DNA of 64,000 nucleotides from Sphingomonas sp. Leaf357 (lineage in GTDB: Bacteria > Pseudomonadota > Alphaproteobacteria > Sphingomonadales > Sphingomonadaceae): positions 366,001 to 430,000 of the forward strand of contig NZ_LMPM01000001.1 in assembly GCF_001423845.1 (NCBI RefSeq). Direction: 5' to 3'. Of the stretch, positions 41,346 to 49,513 are shown piece after piece (position 1 is the stretch's first letter; the number at the start of each line of letters is the position of its first letter). A program made the position numbers and the translations under genes. The notes beneath the pieces were generated by a model. It was given only the letters and a program-made list of their open reading frames with translations. It had not been told where the DNA came from and ran no database searches.

Positions 41346-43094
41346 TCATTCCAGCCCGTAGCGTTTGGCGCGGGCCTGAACCTGCGCATCGATCGCCAGC
41401 GCGGTCGCCTGATCCGCATCGGCCTGCACCGTCCGCCCCGCGCGCCGTGCCGCGATCCCGCGCGCATAAAGCGACCAGGCGTTGCGCGGCTGCCGCGCCA
41501 CCGCCGCGTCGTAATCGGCCAGCGCCTTGTCGATCTCGCCGCGCCGCAACCGCACCAGCGCGCGGCTGTCGAGATAGGCGGCCTCGCCCGGGCGCAGCCG
41601 GAGCGCCGCGTTGCAATCCTCCAGCGCTTTGTCGAGATCGCGATTCAGCAGCGCCCTGGCCCAGCAGCGGCCGTTGAATGCCACCGCGCGACCGCTATCT
41701 TCCGGATGACTCTTCAGCCAGCGATCGTAACTGGCGAGGGCGGGTTCGTAGCTGCCGGCCGAATCGTACAGCCCGGCCAACCGCATCCGCGCATCCGAGG
41801 ACGGGGCGAGCGCCTGATCCGCGGCAGCGAGATCGACCAGCGCGCCGGCCGGATCGCGGGCGGCAAGCCGAAGCTGCGCACGTGCCAGCCGTGCATCGGC
41901 GTCGTTGGGGGCGAGCGCGATCGCCGCATCGAGATCCTTCGCGCCGAGCAGAGGCTGGCCGTTGGCGAGCCGCGCCGTGGCGCGCTGGAAGAGGTAATGC
42001 GATTCGGCCGGTGCCAAGCCGATCGCCTTGTCGAAATCGGCGATCGCGGCATCGAACTTGCGTTTCGACGCCAGGATCGCGCCGCGCCGGCTGTACCCGG
42101 CGGCATCGGTCGGCTCGGCCGCCTGATCGGTCAGGTCGATCGCCGTGCCATTGCTGTCGACCGCGCTTTTCGGGGCCAGCCCGAACAGCGCGCCGCCTTC
42201 ATAGGTGACGAACATGCGATGGTTCTGGTTGTCGACATAGATGTGGTGGGTGAGGAAGAAATCGATCCCGATCAGCATGTCGGCATCGCTGAAGGACTGA
42301 TCGGCGATCTGGATCCACGGCTTGGGGATGCGCTCGCCGCCGATCTCGATCGCATCGAAGCGCGCGCGCCAGGAGCGCGAGCGGCTGGTGCCCAGGCCAT
42401 AGGCGAACCCGCTGGCGGTGACGCCGGGGCTGTCCGGCGTCACGCCGATCCGCCTCGCCGCCGACAGCGTGAGCAGCGGCATCTGCGCGCCGGTATCGAA
42501 CACCGCCTTGATCGCCACGCCGTTGATCCTGACCGTGCCGATCGTGTGGCGCTGGCCGGCGTCCATGGCCAGGATCGGGACGATCGAGACCGGCTTGGTG
42601 CCGGCCCAATAGGCCATGTCGGCCCCCTTGCAGTCCTTGCCCTTCATCAGCCGGACGATCCCGTGCGGCAGATCGTATTCGACATCGGCCAGCCCGAGGA
42701 TGTTCTGACCGAGCAGCCCGGCATGGCCGGTGTCGCTGCCGCCGACGGCGAAATCGACATGCGGGATCGATTGGCCGCCGAGGCCGAGCGTCTTCGCCGT
42801 GGCGACGCCGAGCGAGGTATCGCCGCCGATCCCCTTCAGCCGCGCGCCGCCGAGGTCGCGTACAGACAGTCCGTATTCCAGCGCGTTGGCCTTGGCGATC
42901 GTGCTGAAGAACGCGCCGCTATCGAGGATGAAGCGCGCGTCGCGGCCGTTGATCTGCGCGGTGACGATCGGGCTGCGGCCCGTCATCGTCACCGGGATAT
43001 CGACATATTTGGCGATTTCGCACTTGGCCGATGCGGGGACCGGCGCAAGCATTGGGCCGGCCAGCGAAGCAACCGCGCAGAACCACCGCAACAT
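41346..43094 (-). CDS. Aspartyl-protease (retropepsin-like) and TPR repeat protein
   Basis: 582-residue exported protein. A Sec signal (MLRWFCAVASLAGPMLAPVP ending ASA) is followed by two retropepsin-like aspartyl protease domains with catalytic motifs ILDSGAFFST and VFDTGAQMPLL, then about seven tetratricopeptide repeats (residues 330-575, such as AIADFDKAIGLAPAESHYLF). Two D-S/T-G halves in one chain imply a self-contained pseudo-dimer like pepsin, whereas viral enzymes dimerise. It should act in the periplasm, with TPRs binding partners or substrates. GGGAGG precedes the ATG at 43094 and decides the start over a longer frame. Confidence 0.87.
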   Translation of the reverse strand: MLRWFCAVASLAGPMLAPVPASAKCEIAKYVDIPVTMTGRSPIVTAQINGRDARFILDSGAFFSTIAKANALEYGLSVRDLGGARLKGIGGDTSLGVATAKTLGLGGQSIPHVDFAVGGSDTGHAGLLGQNILGLADVEYDLPHGIVRLMKGKDCKGADMAYWAGTKPVSIVPILAMDAGQRHTIGTVRINGVAIKAVFDTGAQMPLLTLSAARRIGVTPDSPGVTASGFAYGLGTSRSRSWRARFDAIEIGGERIPKPWIQIADQSFSDADMLIGIDFFLTHHIYVDNQNHRMFVTYEGGALFGLAPKSAVDSNGTAIDLTDQAAEPTDAAGYSRRGAILASKRKFDAAIADFDKAIGLAPAESHYLFQRATARLANGQPLLGAKDLDAAIALAPNDADARLARAQLRLAARDPAGALVDLAAADQALAPSSDARMRLAGLYDSAGSYEPALASYDRWLKSHPEDSGRAVAFNGRCWARALLNRDLDKALEDCNAALRLRPGEAAYLDSRALVRLRRGEIDKALADYDAAVARQPRNAWSLYARGIAARRAGRTVQADADQATALAIDAQVQARAKRYGLE

Positions 43095-43196
43095 ACCGGC
43101 CTCCCTCAAGGCCAGCCGATATTCCACGCCCGCCAAGTTCCGGCAAATGAAGAAAGCGTCATGAAGCCGAGGTCGCCGGGACCTCGGCATGGCGAC

Positions 43197-44627
43197 TCAG
43201 ACCGCCGTCCCGCCCACCGTCAGGCCGCTCATCAGGATCGTCGGCTGGCCGACGCCGGCGGGCACGCTCTGGCCGCCCTTGCCGCACATGCCGACGCCTT
43301 CATCGAGCGCGAAATCGTTACCGATGCCGATCACCTTGGTCAGCGCGCTGGGGCCGTCGCCGATCAGCGTCGCGCCCTTGATCGGCGCGCCCAACTTGCC
43401 GTTCTCGACCTTGTACGCCTCGGTGCAGCTGAACACGAACTTGCCCGAGACGATATCGACCTGACCGCCGCCGAAGCTCTTGGCGAAGATGCCGGTCTTC
43501 ATCCGCGCGAGCAGTTCGGCCGGATCGTCCCTGCCGCCGCGCATGAAGGTATTGGTCATGCGCGGCATCGGCGCGTGCTGGAACGATTCGCGGCGGCCGT
43601 TGCCGGTCGGCGCGACGCCCATCAGGCGGGCGTTGAGGCGATCGTGGATATAGCCCTTCAGGATACCGTCCTCGATCAGGATATTCTCCTGCGTCGGCGT
43701 GCCCTCGTCATCGATGCTGAGCGAGCCGCGACGGTCGGCGATCGATCCGTCGTCGATCACCGTCACGCCGGGTGCCGCCACGCGCTCGCCGATGCGGCCC
43801 GAGAATGCCGACGTGCCCTTGCGGTTGAAATCGCCCTCCAGCCCGTGGCCGATCGCCTCGTGCAGCAGGATGCCGGGCCAGCCCGGCCCGAGCAGCACGG
43901 TCATCTCGCCGGCCGGCGCGGCGACCGAATCGAGATTGACGACCGCCTGGGCCAGCGCTTCGTCGATCGCGCGGTTCCACGTCTCGGGCTGCATCAGATC
44001 GTGATAGAGATAGCGGCCGCCGATACCGAAATTGCCCGTTTCGCGCCGGCCATTCTGTTCGACCACGATCGAGACGTTGAGCCGCACGAGCGGGCGGATG
44101 TCGGTGGCGACGAAGCCGTCGGGCCGGACGATCTCGACCACGCTCCACGAGCCCAACAGCGAGACCGACACCTGCGCGACGCGCGGATCGCGCGCGCGGG
44201 CCGCGGCGTCGATCGTCTGGCACAGGTTCACCTTGTCGGCGAAGGGCACGAGATCGAGCGGATCGGCATCGGTGTAGAGGTGGCGGTTGGTGCCCTGCGG
44301 CGGCCCGGCCTTGGCACCCTTTGACGGGTCGATCAGCGCCATCGTCTCGCCGGCGCGCAGGATCGCGGCGGAGGAGAGTTCGTTGGCATGCGCGAAGGCG
44401 GTCGTCTCGCCCGATACCGCGCGCAGGCCGAAGCCCGACTGCGTATCGTAGCTCGCCGTCTTCAGCCGTCCGTCATCGAAGCCGAACGCCTCGGACTTGC
44501 GATATTGCAGATAGAGTTCGCCGTCATCGGCCTTGCCCAGCACCTGCGCGGTGAGCGCCTGCGCCTCGCCGGGATCGAGCTGGCCATCGTGGTAGAGGAA
44601 CGCGCGGGGGTCTGTCGGGCTGGTCAT
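43197..44627 (-). CDS. tldD: Metalloprotease TldD
   Basis: 476-residue member of the TldD/PmbA family, usually active as a TldD-TldE heterodimer on small proteins such as antitoxins and peptide antibiotics. The zinc motif HEAIGHGLEGD (about residue 255) is intact, and NVSIVVEQNGRRETGNFGIG and GVGMCGKGGQSVPAGVGQP are typical. The partner pmbA/tldE is not in the window. A TldD enzyme and a solitary ParD about 30 kb apart is at most suggestive of antitoxin turnover. The ATG at 44627 follows a long frame with weaker starts. Confidence 0.95.
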   Translation of the reverse strand: MTSPTDPRAFLYHDGQLDPGEAQALTAQVLGKADDGELYLQYRKSEAFGFDDGRLKTASYDTQSGFGLRAVSGETTAFAHANELSSAAILRAGETMALIDPSKGAKAGPPQGTNRHLYTDADPLDLVPFADKVNLCQTIDAAARARDPRVAQVSVSLLGSWSVVEIVRPDGFVATDIRPLVRLNVSIVVEQNGRRETGNFGIGGRYLYHDLMQPETWNRAIDEALAQAVVNLDSVAAPAGEMTVLLGPGWPGILLHEAIGHGLEGDFNRKGTSAFSGRIGERVAAPGVTVIDDGSIADRRGSLSIDDEGTPTQENILIEDGILKGYIHDRLNARLMGVAPTGNGRRESFQHAPMPRMTNTFMRGGRDDPAELLARMKTGIFAKSFGGGQVDIVSGKFVFSCTEAYKVENGKLGAPIKGATLIGDGPSALTKVIGIGNDFALDEGVGMCGKGGQSVPAGVGQPTILMSGLTVGGTAV

Positions 44628-44646
44628 GCCCGGCAATATAAGGGGC

Positions 44647-44877
44647 TTATCGGCCCGCGCCATCCCCATGATCGGGGAGCGTGGACTGATCCGCGCCGTC
44701 TGCCGGCCCGCCGATCAGGATGAAGCGCCGGTCGCAATAGCCGCAATCGACATAGCCGGTCTCGTCGATCTCGAGGAACACGCGCGGATGGCCGAGCGCC
44801 GCGCCGCCGGGAATGTCGGTCGCGCCATCGCAGGCGTTGCGCTTGTGGGAGACGCGGAGGGTTTCTGGGGCGATCAT
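44647..44877 (-). CDS. Zinc-finger protein of the NDUFS6/CHCC type
   Basis: 76-residue protein with Cys16, His30, Cys45 and Cys48 in ACDG, LGHPRVFLEI and DCGYC, the zf-CHCC pattern of the respiratory complex I accessory subunit NDUFS6/NQ13-kDa and its bacterial relatives. It may be a small metal-binding assembly factor for complex I (inference). Its minus-strand start at 44877 lies upstream of tldD, 20 bases from the tldD start, so they may be cotranscribed. Confidence 0.85.
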   Translation of the reverse strand: MIAPETLRVSHKRNACDGATDIPGGAALGHPRVFLEIDETGYVDCGYCDRRFILIGGPADGADQSTLPDHGDGAGR

Positions 44878-44923
44878 GCGGGCGGGATAGCAAGCCGACG
44901 ATGCTCCCACAATCACCAACCGC

Positions 44924-45039
44924 CGTTCGGTTCGAGCGAAGTCGAGAACTTGTGCCAAGCGCAGCCGAGGCCCCTTCCTCCAGCCCGGGCGATCTCGCTG
45001 CGCTCGATCGGTGTCTCGACTTCGCTCGACACGAACGGG
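44924..45039. repeat. Paired palindromic repeat (family B)
   Basis: CGTTCGGTTCGAGCGAAGTC and inverted GTCTCGACTTCGCTCGACAC bracket about 75 bases in the divergent gap between the zinc-finger and ABC ATPase genes. Confidence 0.65.
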
Positions 45040-45062
45040 TGTAGGGTGGCAAAGACCCCGCC

Positions 45063-45989
45063 ATGACCGAAGCCGCCATATCGATCGCCAATCTCTGCAA
45101 GACCTATGCGGGCGGCAAGCGCGCGCTGGACGACGTGTCGTTCGAGGTGCCGCGCGGGCAGATCTTCGGGCTGCTCGGGCCGAACGGCGCGGGCAAATCG
45201 ACTTTGATCAACACGCTGGCCGGGCTCGTCAACAAGACCAGCGGCACGGCATCGATCTGGGGTTTCGACATCGACGCGCATCCGCGCAACGCCAAGGCGT
45301 CGATCGGCATCGTCAACCAGGAGATCGTGTTCGACCCGTTCTTCTCGCCGTTCGAAGTGCTGGAGATCCAGGCCGGGCTGTACGGCGTGCCGAAGAAGCA
45401 GCGCCGCTCGATGGAATTGCTGCGCGCGGTGCATCTGGAGGACAAGGCCAACGCCTATGCCCGCACGCTTTCCGGCGGCATGAAGCGCCGGCTGATGGTG
45501 GCCAAGGCGATGGTGCATTCGCCGCCCGTGCTGGTGCTGGACGAGCCGACCGCTGGCGTCGACATCGAATTGCGCCAGCAGCTCTGGGCCTATGTCCGGC
45601 AATTGAACGAGCAGGGCGTCACCGTCGTGCTGACCACGCATTATCTGGAGGAAGCGGAGGAACTCTGCGACCGGATCGCGATCATCAACCAGGGCAAGCT
45701 GATCGCCAACAAGCCGACGCGCGAACTGGTCGGGATGGCGATGGAAAAGCTGGTCGAGGTGACGGTGGACCGCGACGTCGCGGTCGCTCCGCACAACGCA
45801 TTCTTCCAGAAGATCGAGCTGAAGGGCAATCGCACGCTGGCGATCACCTATGCCAAGGACAGGGTGAATGCCGGCGAGGTGCTGGGCGCGGTGCAGGCGG
45901 AGGGGTATGGCATCGTCGACGTCTCGACGCGCGAGGCCGATCTGGAGGACGTGTTCCTCAATCTGACACGGGCGGCCAACGCCGCCTGA
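45063..45989 (+). CDS. ABC transporter ATP-binding protein without permease
   Basis: 308-residue ATPase. Walker A GLLGPNGAGKSTLIN, signature LSGGMKRRLMVAKAMVHSPP, Walker B LVLDEPTAGVDIELR and switch region TTHYLEEAEELCDRI are all intact, and the C-terminal 75 residues match the drug-resistance/export ABC-2 type (DrrA/YadG group). Usually the ABC-2 permease follows. Here the next genes are a repeat half, a small convergent ORF and nadB, so a permease must be elsewhere or lost. The element may be part of lipid or polysaccharide export. Start ATG at 45063. Confidence 0.9.
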   Translation: MTEAAISIANLCKTYAGGKRALDDVSFEVPRGQIFGLLGPNGAGKSTLINTLAGLVNKTSGTASIWGFDIDAHPRNAKASIGIVNQEIVFDPFFSPFEVLEIQAGLYGVPKKQRRSMELLRAVHLEDKANAYARTLSGGMKRRLMVAKAMVHSPPVLVLDEPTAGVDIELRQQLWAYVRQLNEQGVTVVLTTHYLEEAEELCDRIAIINQGKLIANKPTRELVGMAMEKLVEVTVDRDVAVAPHNAFFQKIELKGNRTLAITYAKDRVNAGEVLGAVQAEGYGIVDVSTREADLEDVFLNLTRAANAA

Positions 45990-46042
45990 GGGCAGGCTTT
46001 TCCCCACCGACTACGAGTCTCGAGTGGCGTGTTCGGGGCATG

Positions 46043-46070
46043 TGCTTCGACAGGCTCGGCACGAACGGGG
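46043..46070. repeat. Half palindromic repeat (family A)
   Basis: TGCTTCGACAGGCTCGGCAC and following ACGAACGGGG is a single arm of the family A element after the ABC ATPase gene, its partner arm lost or highly diverged. Confidence 0.6.
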
Positions 46071-46099
46071 TCGGGTGAGCGCACACGATCAGGCGGAGG

Positions 46100-46324
46100 T
46101 TATTCCACCGCGTTCAGTTCGCGGGCGCGTTTCGCCAGTTTCAGCGCTTCGTCGATCAGATCGGCGCTATGACGGGTCTCGTCTTCCTTCACGGCGATGG
46201 TCAGGCAATTCAGCGCTTCCTGGTGGAGGCGCGCGGCCCGTTCCCGGGCGCGGGCCGTTTTCGAATTCTTGGTCACGATTGGCAAATGCCGCAGGGGCGC
46301 GCGACGTTCCTCGGTTCGTCGCAT
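46100..46324 (-). CDS. Small basic helical hypothetical protein
   Basis: Up to 74 residues. The conserved-looking part is KTARARERAARLHQEALNCL followed by EDETRHSADLIDEALKLAKR, two predicted amphipathic helices. A GTG at 46276 would remove the Arg-rich first 16 residues (MRRTEERRAPLRHLP). Neither start has a good ribosome-binding site, so the N-terminus is unsure. No family recognised; the helix pair and charge suggest a small regulatory or scaffolding protein. Divergent from nadB. Confidence 0.55.
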   Translation of the reverse strand: MRRTEERRAPLRHLPIVTKNSKTARARERAARLHQEALNCLTIAVKEDETRHSADLIDEALKLAKRARELNAVE

Positions 46325-46423
46325 CCGATTGTAAGATAGGTTTGCCGTGCCGGAAACGTGCCTGCGTGCTTGTCATGGCCAGCGCAAACGCCTTTAACAC
46401 CGGCCGAATTCGGGAGACGGCAC

Positions 46424-48013
46424 TTGGCGACCAACGGGCATCAGAGCGACGTGCTGATCATCGGTTCCGGCGCCGCCGGCCTGACCGCCGCGCTGAACCT
46501 GGCCGATCGCTTCAAGGTGACGGTGCTGGCCAAGGGGCAGTTGAACGAGGGCTCGACCGCCTGGGCGCAGGGCGGGATCGCCGCGGTGCTGGAGCCGGGC
46601 GACACGTTCGAAAGCCATATCGAGGATACGATGATCGCCGGCGCGGGGCTGAACGATCGCGCGACGGTGGAATTCGTCGTCGAGAGCGCGCCGGCGGCGA
46701 TCGAGCGGCTGGCGCAGCTCGGCGTGCCGTTCAACATGGAAGGCGACACGCGCCACCTGACGCGCGAGGGCGGGCATTCGCACCGCCGCATCGTGCATGT
46801 CGACGACGCGACCGGCTGGGCGGTGCAGGAGGCGTTGCAGAACGCCGCGACGGCGCATCCCAACATCACCCTGGTGCCGGACCGGGTGGCGATCGACCTG
46901 GCGACCAGCCGGCACGAGGAACGCTATTCCGGTGCCGGCAACGTCTGGGGCGTCTATGCCGTCAACCGCGCGAGCGGCCGCGTCGAGCTGTACACGGCGC
47001 GGGCGACGATCCTGGCGACCGGCGGGGCGGGGCGGACCTACCTGTTTTCGACCGCCCCGCGCGGTGCCACCGGCGACGGGATCGCCATGGCGTGGCGCGC
47101 GGGCTGCCGCGTGTCGAACATGGAGATGATGCAGTTCCACCCGACCTGCCTGTACAATCTGGAGGTCAAGAACTTCCTGATCACCGAGGCCGTGCGCGGC
47201 GAGGGCGGGCGCTTGCTGATCCCCGAAACCGGGTATCGCTTCATGCCCGATTTCGACGACCGCGCCGAACTCGCGCCGCGCGACGTGGTGGCGCGCGCGA
47301 TCGACCACGAGATCAAGCGGCTCGGCCTCGATTACGTGCATCTCGACATCAGCCATATGGGCGCGGACTTCATCACCCACCATTTTCCGACGATCTACGA
47401 AAAGCTGCTCGGGCTCGGCATCGACATGACCAAAGAGCCGATCCCGGTGGTGCCGGCGCAGCATTACACCTGTGGCGGGATCGTGATCGACCTGGACGGC
47501 CGGACCGACCTGCCCGGTTTGTATGCCGCCGGCGAATGCAGCGAGAGCGGGCTGCACGGGGCCAACCGCCTGGCCTCCAATTCGCTGCTCGAATGCTTCG
47601 TGTTCGGCGAAAGTGCCGCCAAGCACATCATCTCCTGCTGGGACCACCTGCCCGAGCCGCCGGCGATCCGCGCCTGGGACGAAAGCCGGGTCGAGGATTC
47701 GGACGAGGAGGTGGTGATCAAGCAGAACTGGACCGAGATCCGCCGCTTCATGTGGAATTATGTCGGCATCGTCCGCACCACCAAGCGACTGGAACGCGCG
47801 CAGCACCGCATCCGCCTGCTGACCGAGGAGGTGAACGATTATTACGGCCATTTCCGCGTCACGCCCGACCTGATCGAACTGCGCAACCTGCTGCAGACCG
47901 CCGAACTGATCGTGCGCAGCGCGCTGCACCGGCACGAGAGCCGCGGGCTGCATTACACGCTGGATTATCCCGAGACGCTGGCCGAGGCGGTGGATACGGT
48001 TCTGGTGCCTTGA
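46424..48013 (+). CDS. nadB: L-aspartate oxidase
   Basis: 529-residue FAD enzyme that oxidises L-aspartate to iminoaspartate, the first step of de novo NAD synthesis. N-terminal VLIIGSGAAGLTAALNLADR and the succinate-dehydrogenase-like core are clear, with active-site HPTCLYN, EGGRLLIPE and a C-terminal HRHESRGLHYTLDYP. TTG at 46424 is preceded by GGGAG seven bases away; an ATG at 46358 has no such site. nadA and nadC are not adjacent. Confidence 0.95.
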   Translation: MATNGHQSDVLIIGSGAAGLTAALNLADRFKVTVLAKGQLNEGSTAWAQGGIAAVLEPGDTFESHIEDTMIAGAGLNDRATVEFVVESAPAAIERLAQLGVPFNMEGDTRHLTREGGHSHRRIVHVDDATGWAVQEALQNAATAHPNITLVPDRVAIDLATSRHEERYSGAGNVWGVYAVNRASGRVELYTARATILATGGAGRTYLFSTAPRGATGDGIAMAWRAGCRVSNMEMMQFHPTCLYNLEVKNFLITEAVRGEGGRLLIPETGYRFMPDFDDRAELAPRDVVARAIDHEIKRLGLDYVHLDISHMGADFITHHFPTIYEKLLGLGIDMTKEPIPVVPAQHYTCGGIVIDLDGRTDLPGLYAAGECSESGLHGANRLASNSLLECFVFGESAAKHIISCWDHLPEPPAIRAWDESRVEDSDEEVVIKQNWTEIRRFMWNYVGIVRTTKRLERAQHRIRLLTEEVNDYYGHFRVTPDLIELRNLLQTAELIVRSALHRHESRGLHYTLDYPETLAEAVDTVLVP

Positions 48014-48043
48014 GGATCTTCGCGATAGATTTTTCTCTTCGCC

Positions 48044-48148
48044 GTCACCCCGGACTTGTTCCGGGGTCCACAGTGCCGCGCATCCGGCGATCAGTTTCTA
48101 ACTATATCGAAAGCCGCTTGGTGGACCCCGGAACAAGTCCGGGGTGAC
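48044..48148. repeat. Paired palindromic repeat (family C)
   Basis: CACCCCGGACTTGTTCCGGG and inverted CCCGGAACAAGTCCGGGGTG bracket about 60 bases, the best-preserved family C copy. It occupies the first part of the 311-base gap before the serine hydrolase. The other half (48150-48324) shows no gene. Confidence 0.8.
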
Positions 48149-48324
48149 AAAGGAATTTTGAGGAACTCGCGCAGACCGTGCGACCTCGGAATCCCCGAAC
48201 CGCATCAGGCAGTTGACCCCGACTCGTCCCACCGCAGGTCAGGCGCGGTTCATCGCAGACCTTTCATAAAGCTGTTTGTCGGAAACTTTCCTCGTTTAGG
48301 CTGATCCTCGCGGGGATACGGGGC

Positions 48325-49428
48325 ATGAATTTGAACATCTTCACGGCCAGCAACAGTTTTACGCGCCGCTCGGTGGCCGTGCTGGTGCTCGTCGCGATGC
48401 TCGGATCCTGCGCCTACGGCAACGACAAGCAGCTTGCCGACGCGATGTCCGCCCCCGCCTATCAACTGATCCTGCCGGTGCCGCCACGCGCGCCCAAATT
48501 CGTCGCCGCGCCGCAGGCACTGGTCGCCAACGTCACGACGCTGGGCACGAATTTCCAGGGCAAGGTCGGCATCGCGGTGCACAGCATCGACCAGGGCTGG
48601 ACGGTGCAGAGCAACGGCGAGACCCGCATGCCGCAGCAGAGCGTGAGCAAATTGTGGGTCGCGATGACCGTGCTCGATTTCCGCGACGCCGGGCGGCTGA
48701 AACTCGACGATCCGGTGACGATCCGGCGTGAGGATCTCACCCTGTTCCATCAGCCGGTCGCGGCGCTCGTCAAGGGCGACGGGTATCAGACGACGGTCGG
48801 CGAATTGCTGCAGCGCGCGCTGACGATGAGCGACAACACCTGCAACGACCGGCTGCTGCAATATGTCGGCGGCCCCGCTGCGGTGCGGGCGTTCATCGCG
48901 CGCAAGAATCTGGGCGATATCCGCTTCGGACCCGGCGAGCGGCTGTTGCAGAGCGCCACCGCCGGGCTCGAGTGGAAACCCGAATATGCGTTCGGCAACG
49001 CCTTCAACCGCGCGCGCGACCGGCTGCCGAAATCGGACCGGATCGCGGCGTTCGATCGCTATGTCGCCAATCCGCCCGACGGCGCCGCGCCGCTGGCGAT
49101 CGCCGGCGCACTGGCCAAGCTAAAACAGGGCAAATTGCTGTCGGCGAGTTCGACCGACTATCTGATCGGCACGATGGAATCGTCGCGGACCGGCAAGCAG
49201 CGAATGCACGGCGCGGTGCCGCCGGGCTGGAGCTTCGGGCACAAGACCGGAACGGGCCAGGACCTTGCCGGGCGCACGGCGGGATACAACGATGTCGGCG
49301 TGCTGATGGCGCCGGACGGGCGCAGCTATTCGCTGGCGGTGATGATCGGCGACACGCCCCGCCCGATCCCCGAGCGCCAGGCGTTGATGCAGGCGGTGGT
49401 CGCCGCGGTGGTGATGAACCACGGTTGA
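48325..49428 (+). CDS. Class A beta-lactamase-related serine hydrolase lipoprotein
   Basis: 367-residue lipoprotein with lipobox LGSC (Cys29). The class A motifs are all present and correctly ordered: SVSK (S106, K109), SDN (169-171) and KTG (307-309). By spacing from SDN, Glu205 (GERLLQ) falls where the E166 general base of class A enzymes lies, with Gln in place of the usual Asn170. This could be a functional beta-lactamase or a peptidoglycan-related hydrolase; sequence alone does not decide. Start ATG at 48325. A short inverted repeat (49433-49452) separates it from polA. Confidence 0.88.
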   Translation: MNLNIFTASNSFTRRSVAVLVLVAMLGSCAYGNDKQLADAMSAPAYQLILPVPPRAPKFVAAPQALVANVTTLGTNFQGKVGIAVHSIDQGWTVQSNGETRMPQQSVSKLWVAMTVLDFRDAGRLKLDDPVTIRREDLTLFHQPVAALVKGDGYQTTVGELLQRALTMSDNTCNDRLLQYVGGPAAVRAFIARKNLGDIRFGPGERLLQSATAGLEWKPEYAFGNAFNRARDRLPKSDRIAAFDRYVANPPDGAAPLAIAGALAKLKQGKLLSASSTDYLIGTMESSRTGKQRMHGAVPPGWSFGHKTGTGQDLAGRTAGYNDVGVLMAPDGRSYSLAVMIGDTPRPIPERQALMQAVVAAVVMNHG

Positions 49429-49432
49429 CGAT

Positions 49433-49452
49433 TCCCGCGGTCATGCGGGAAT
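49433..49452. repeat. Short palindromic repeat (family D)
   Basis: GATTCCCGCGGTCATGCGGGAATG is a 7-9 bp inverted repeat between the serine hydrolase and polA, a single-unit variant of family D. Confidence 0.5.
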
Positions 49453-49513
49453 GAAAGAGAATAGCGTCAGTAACGGGCTTGGGGCCGGGCCAAGTCGCTG
49501 CTATCCCCCGCCC

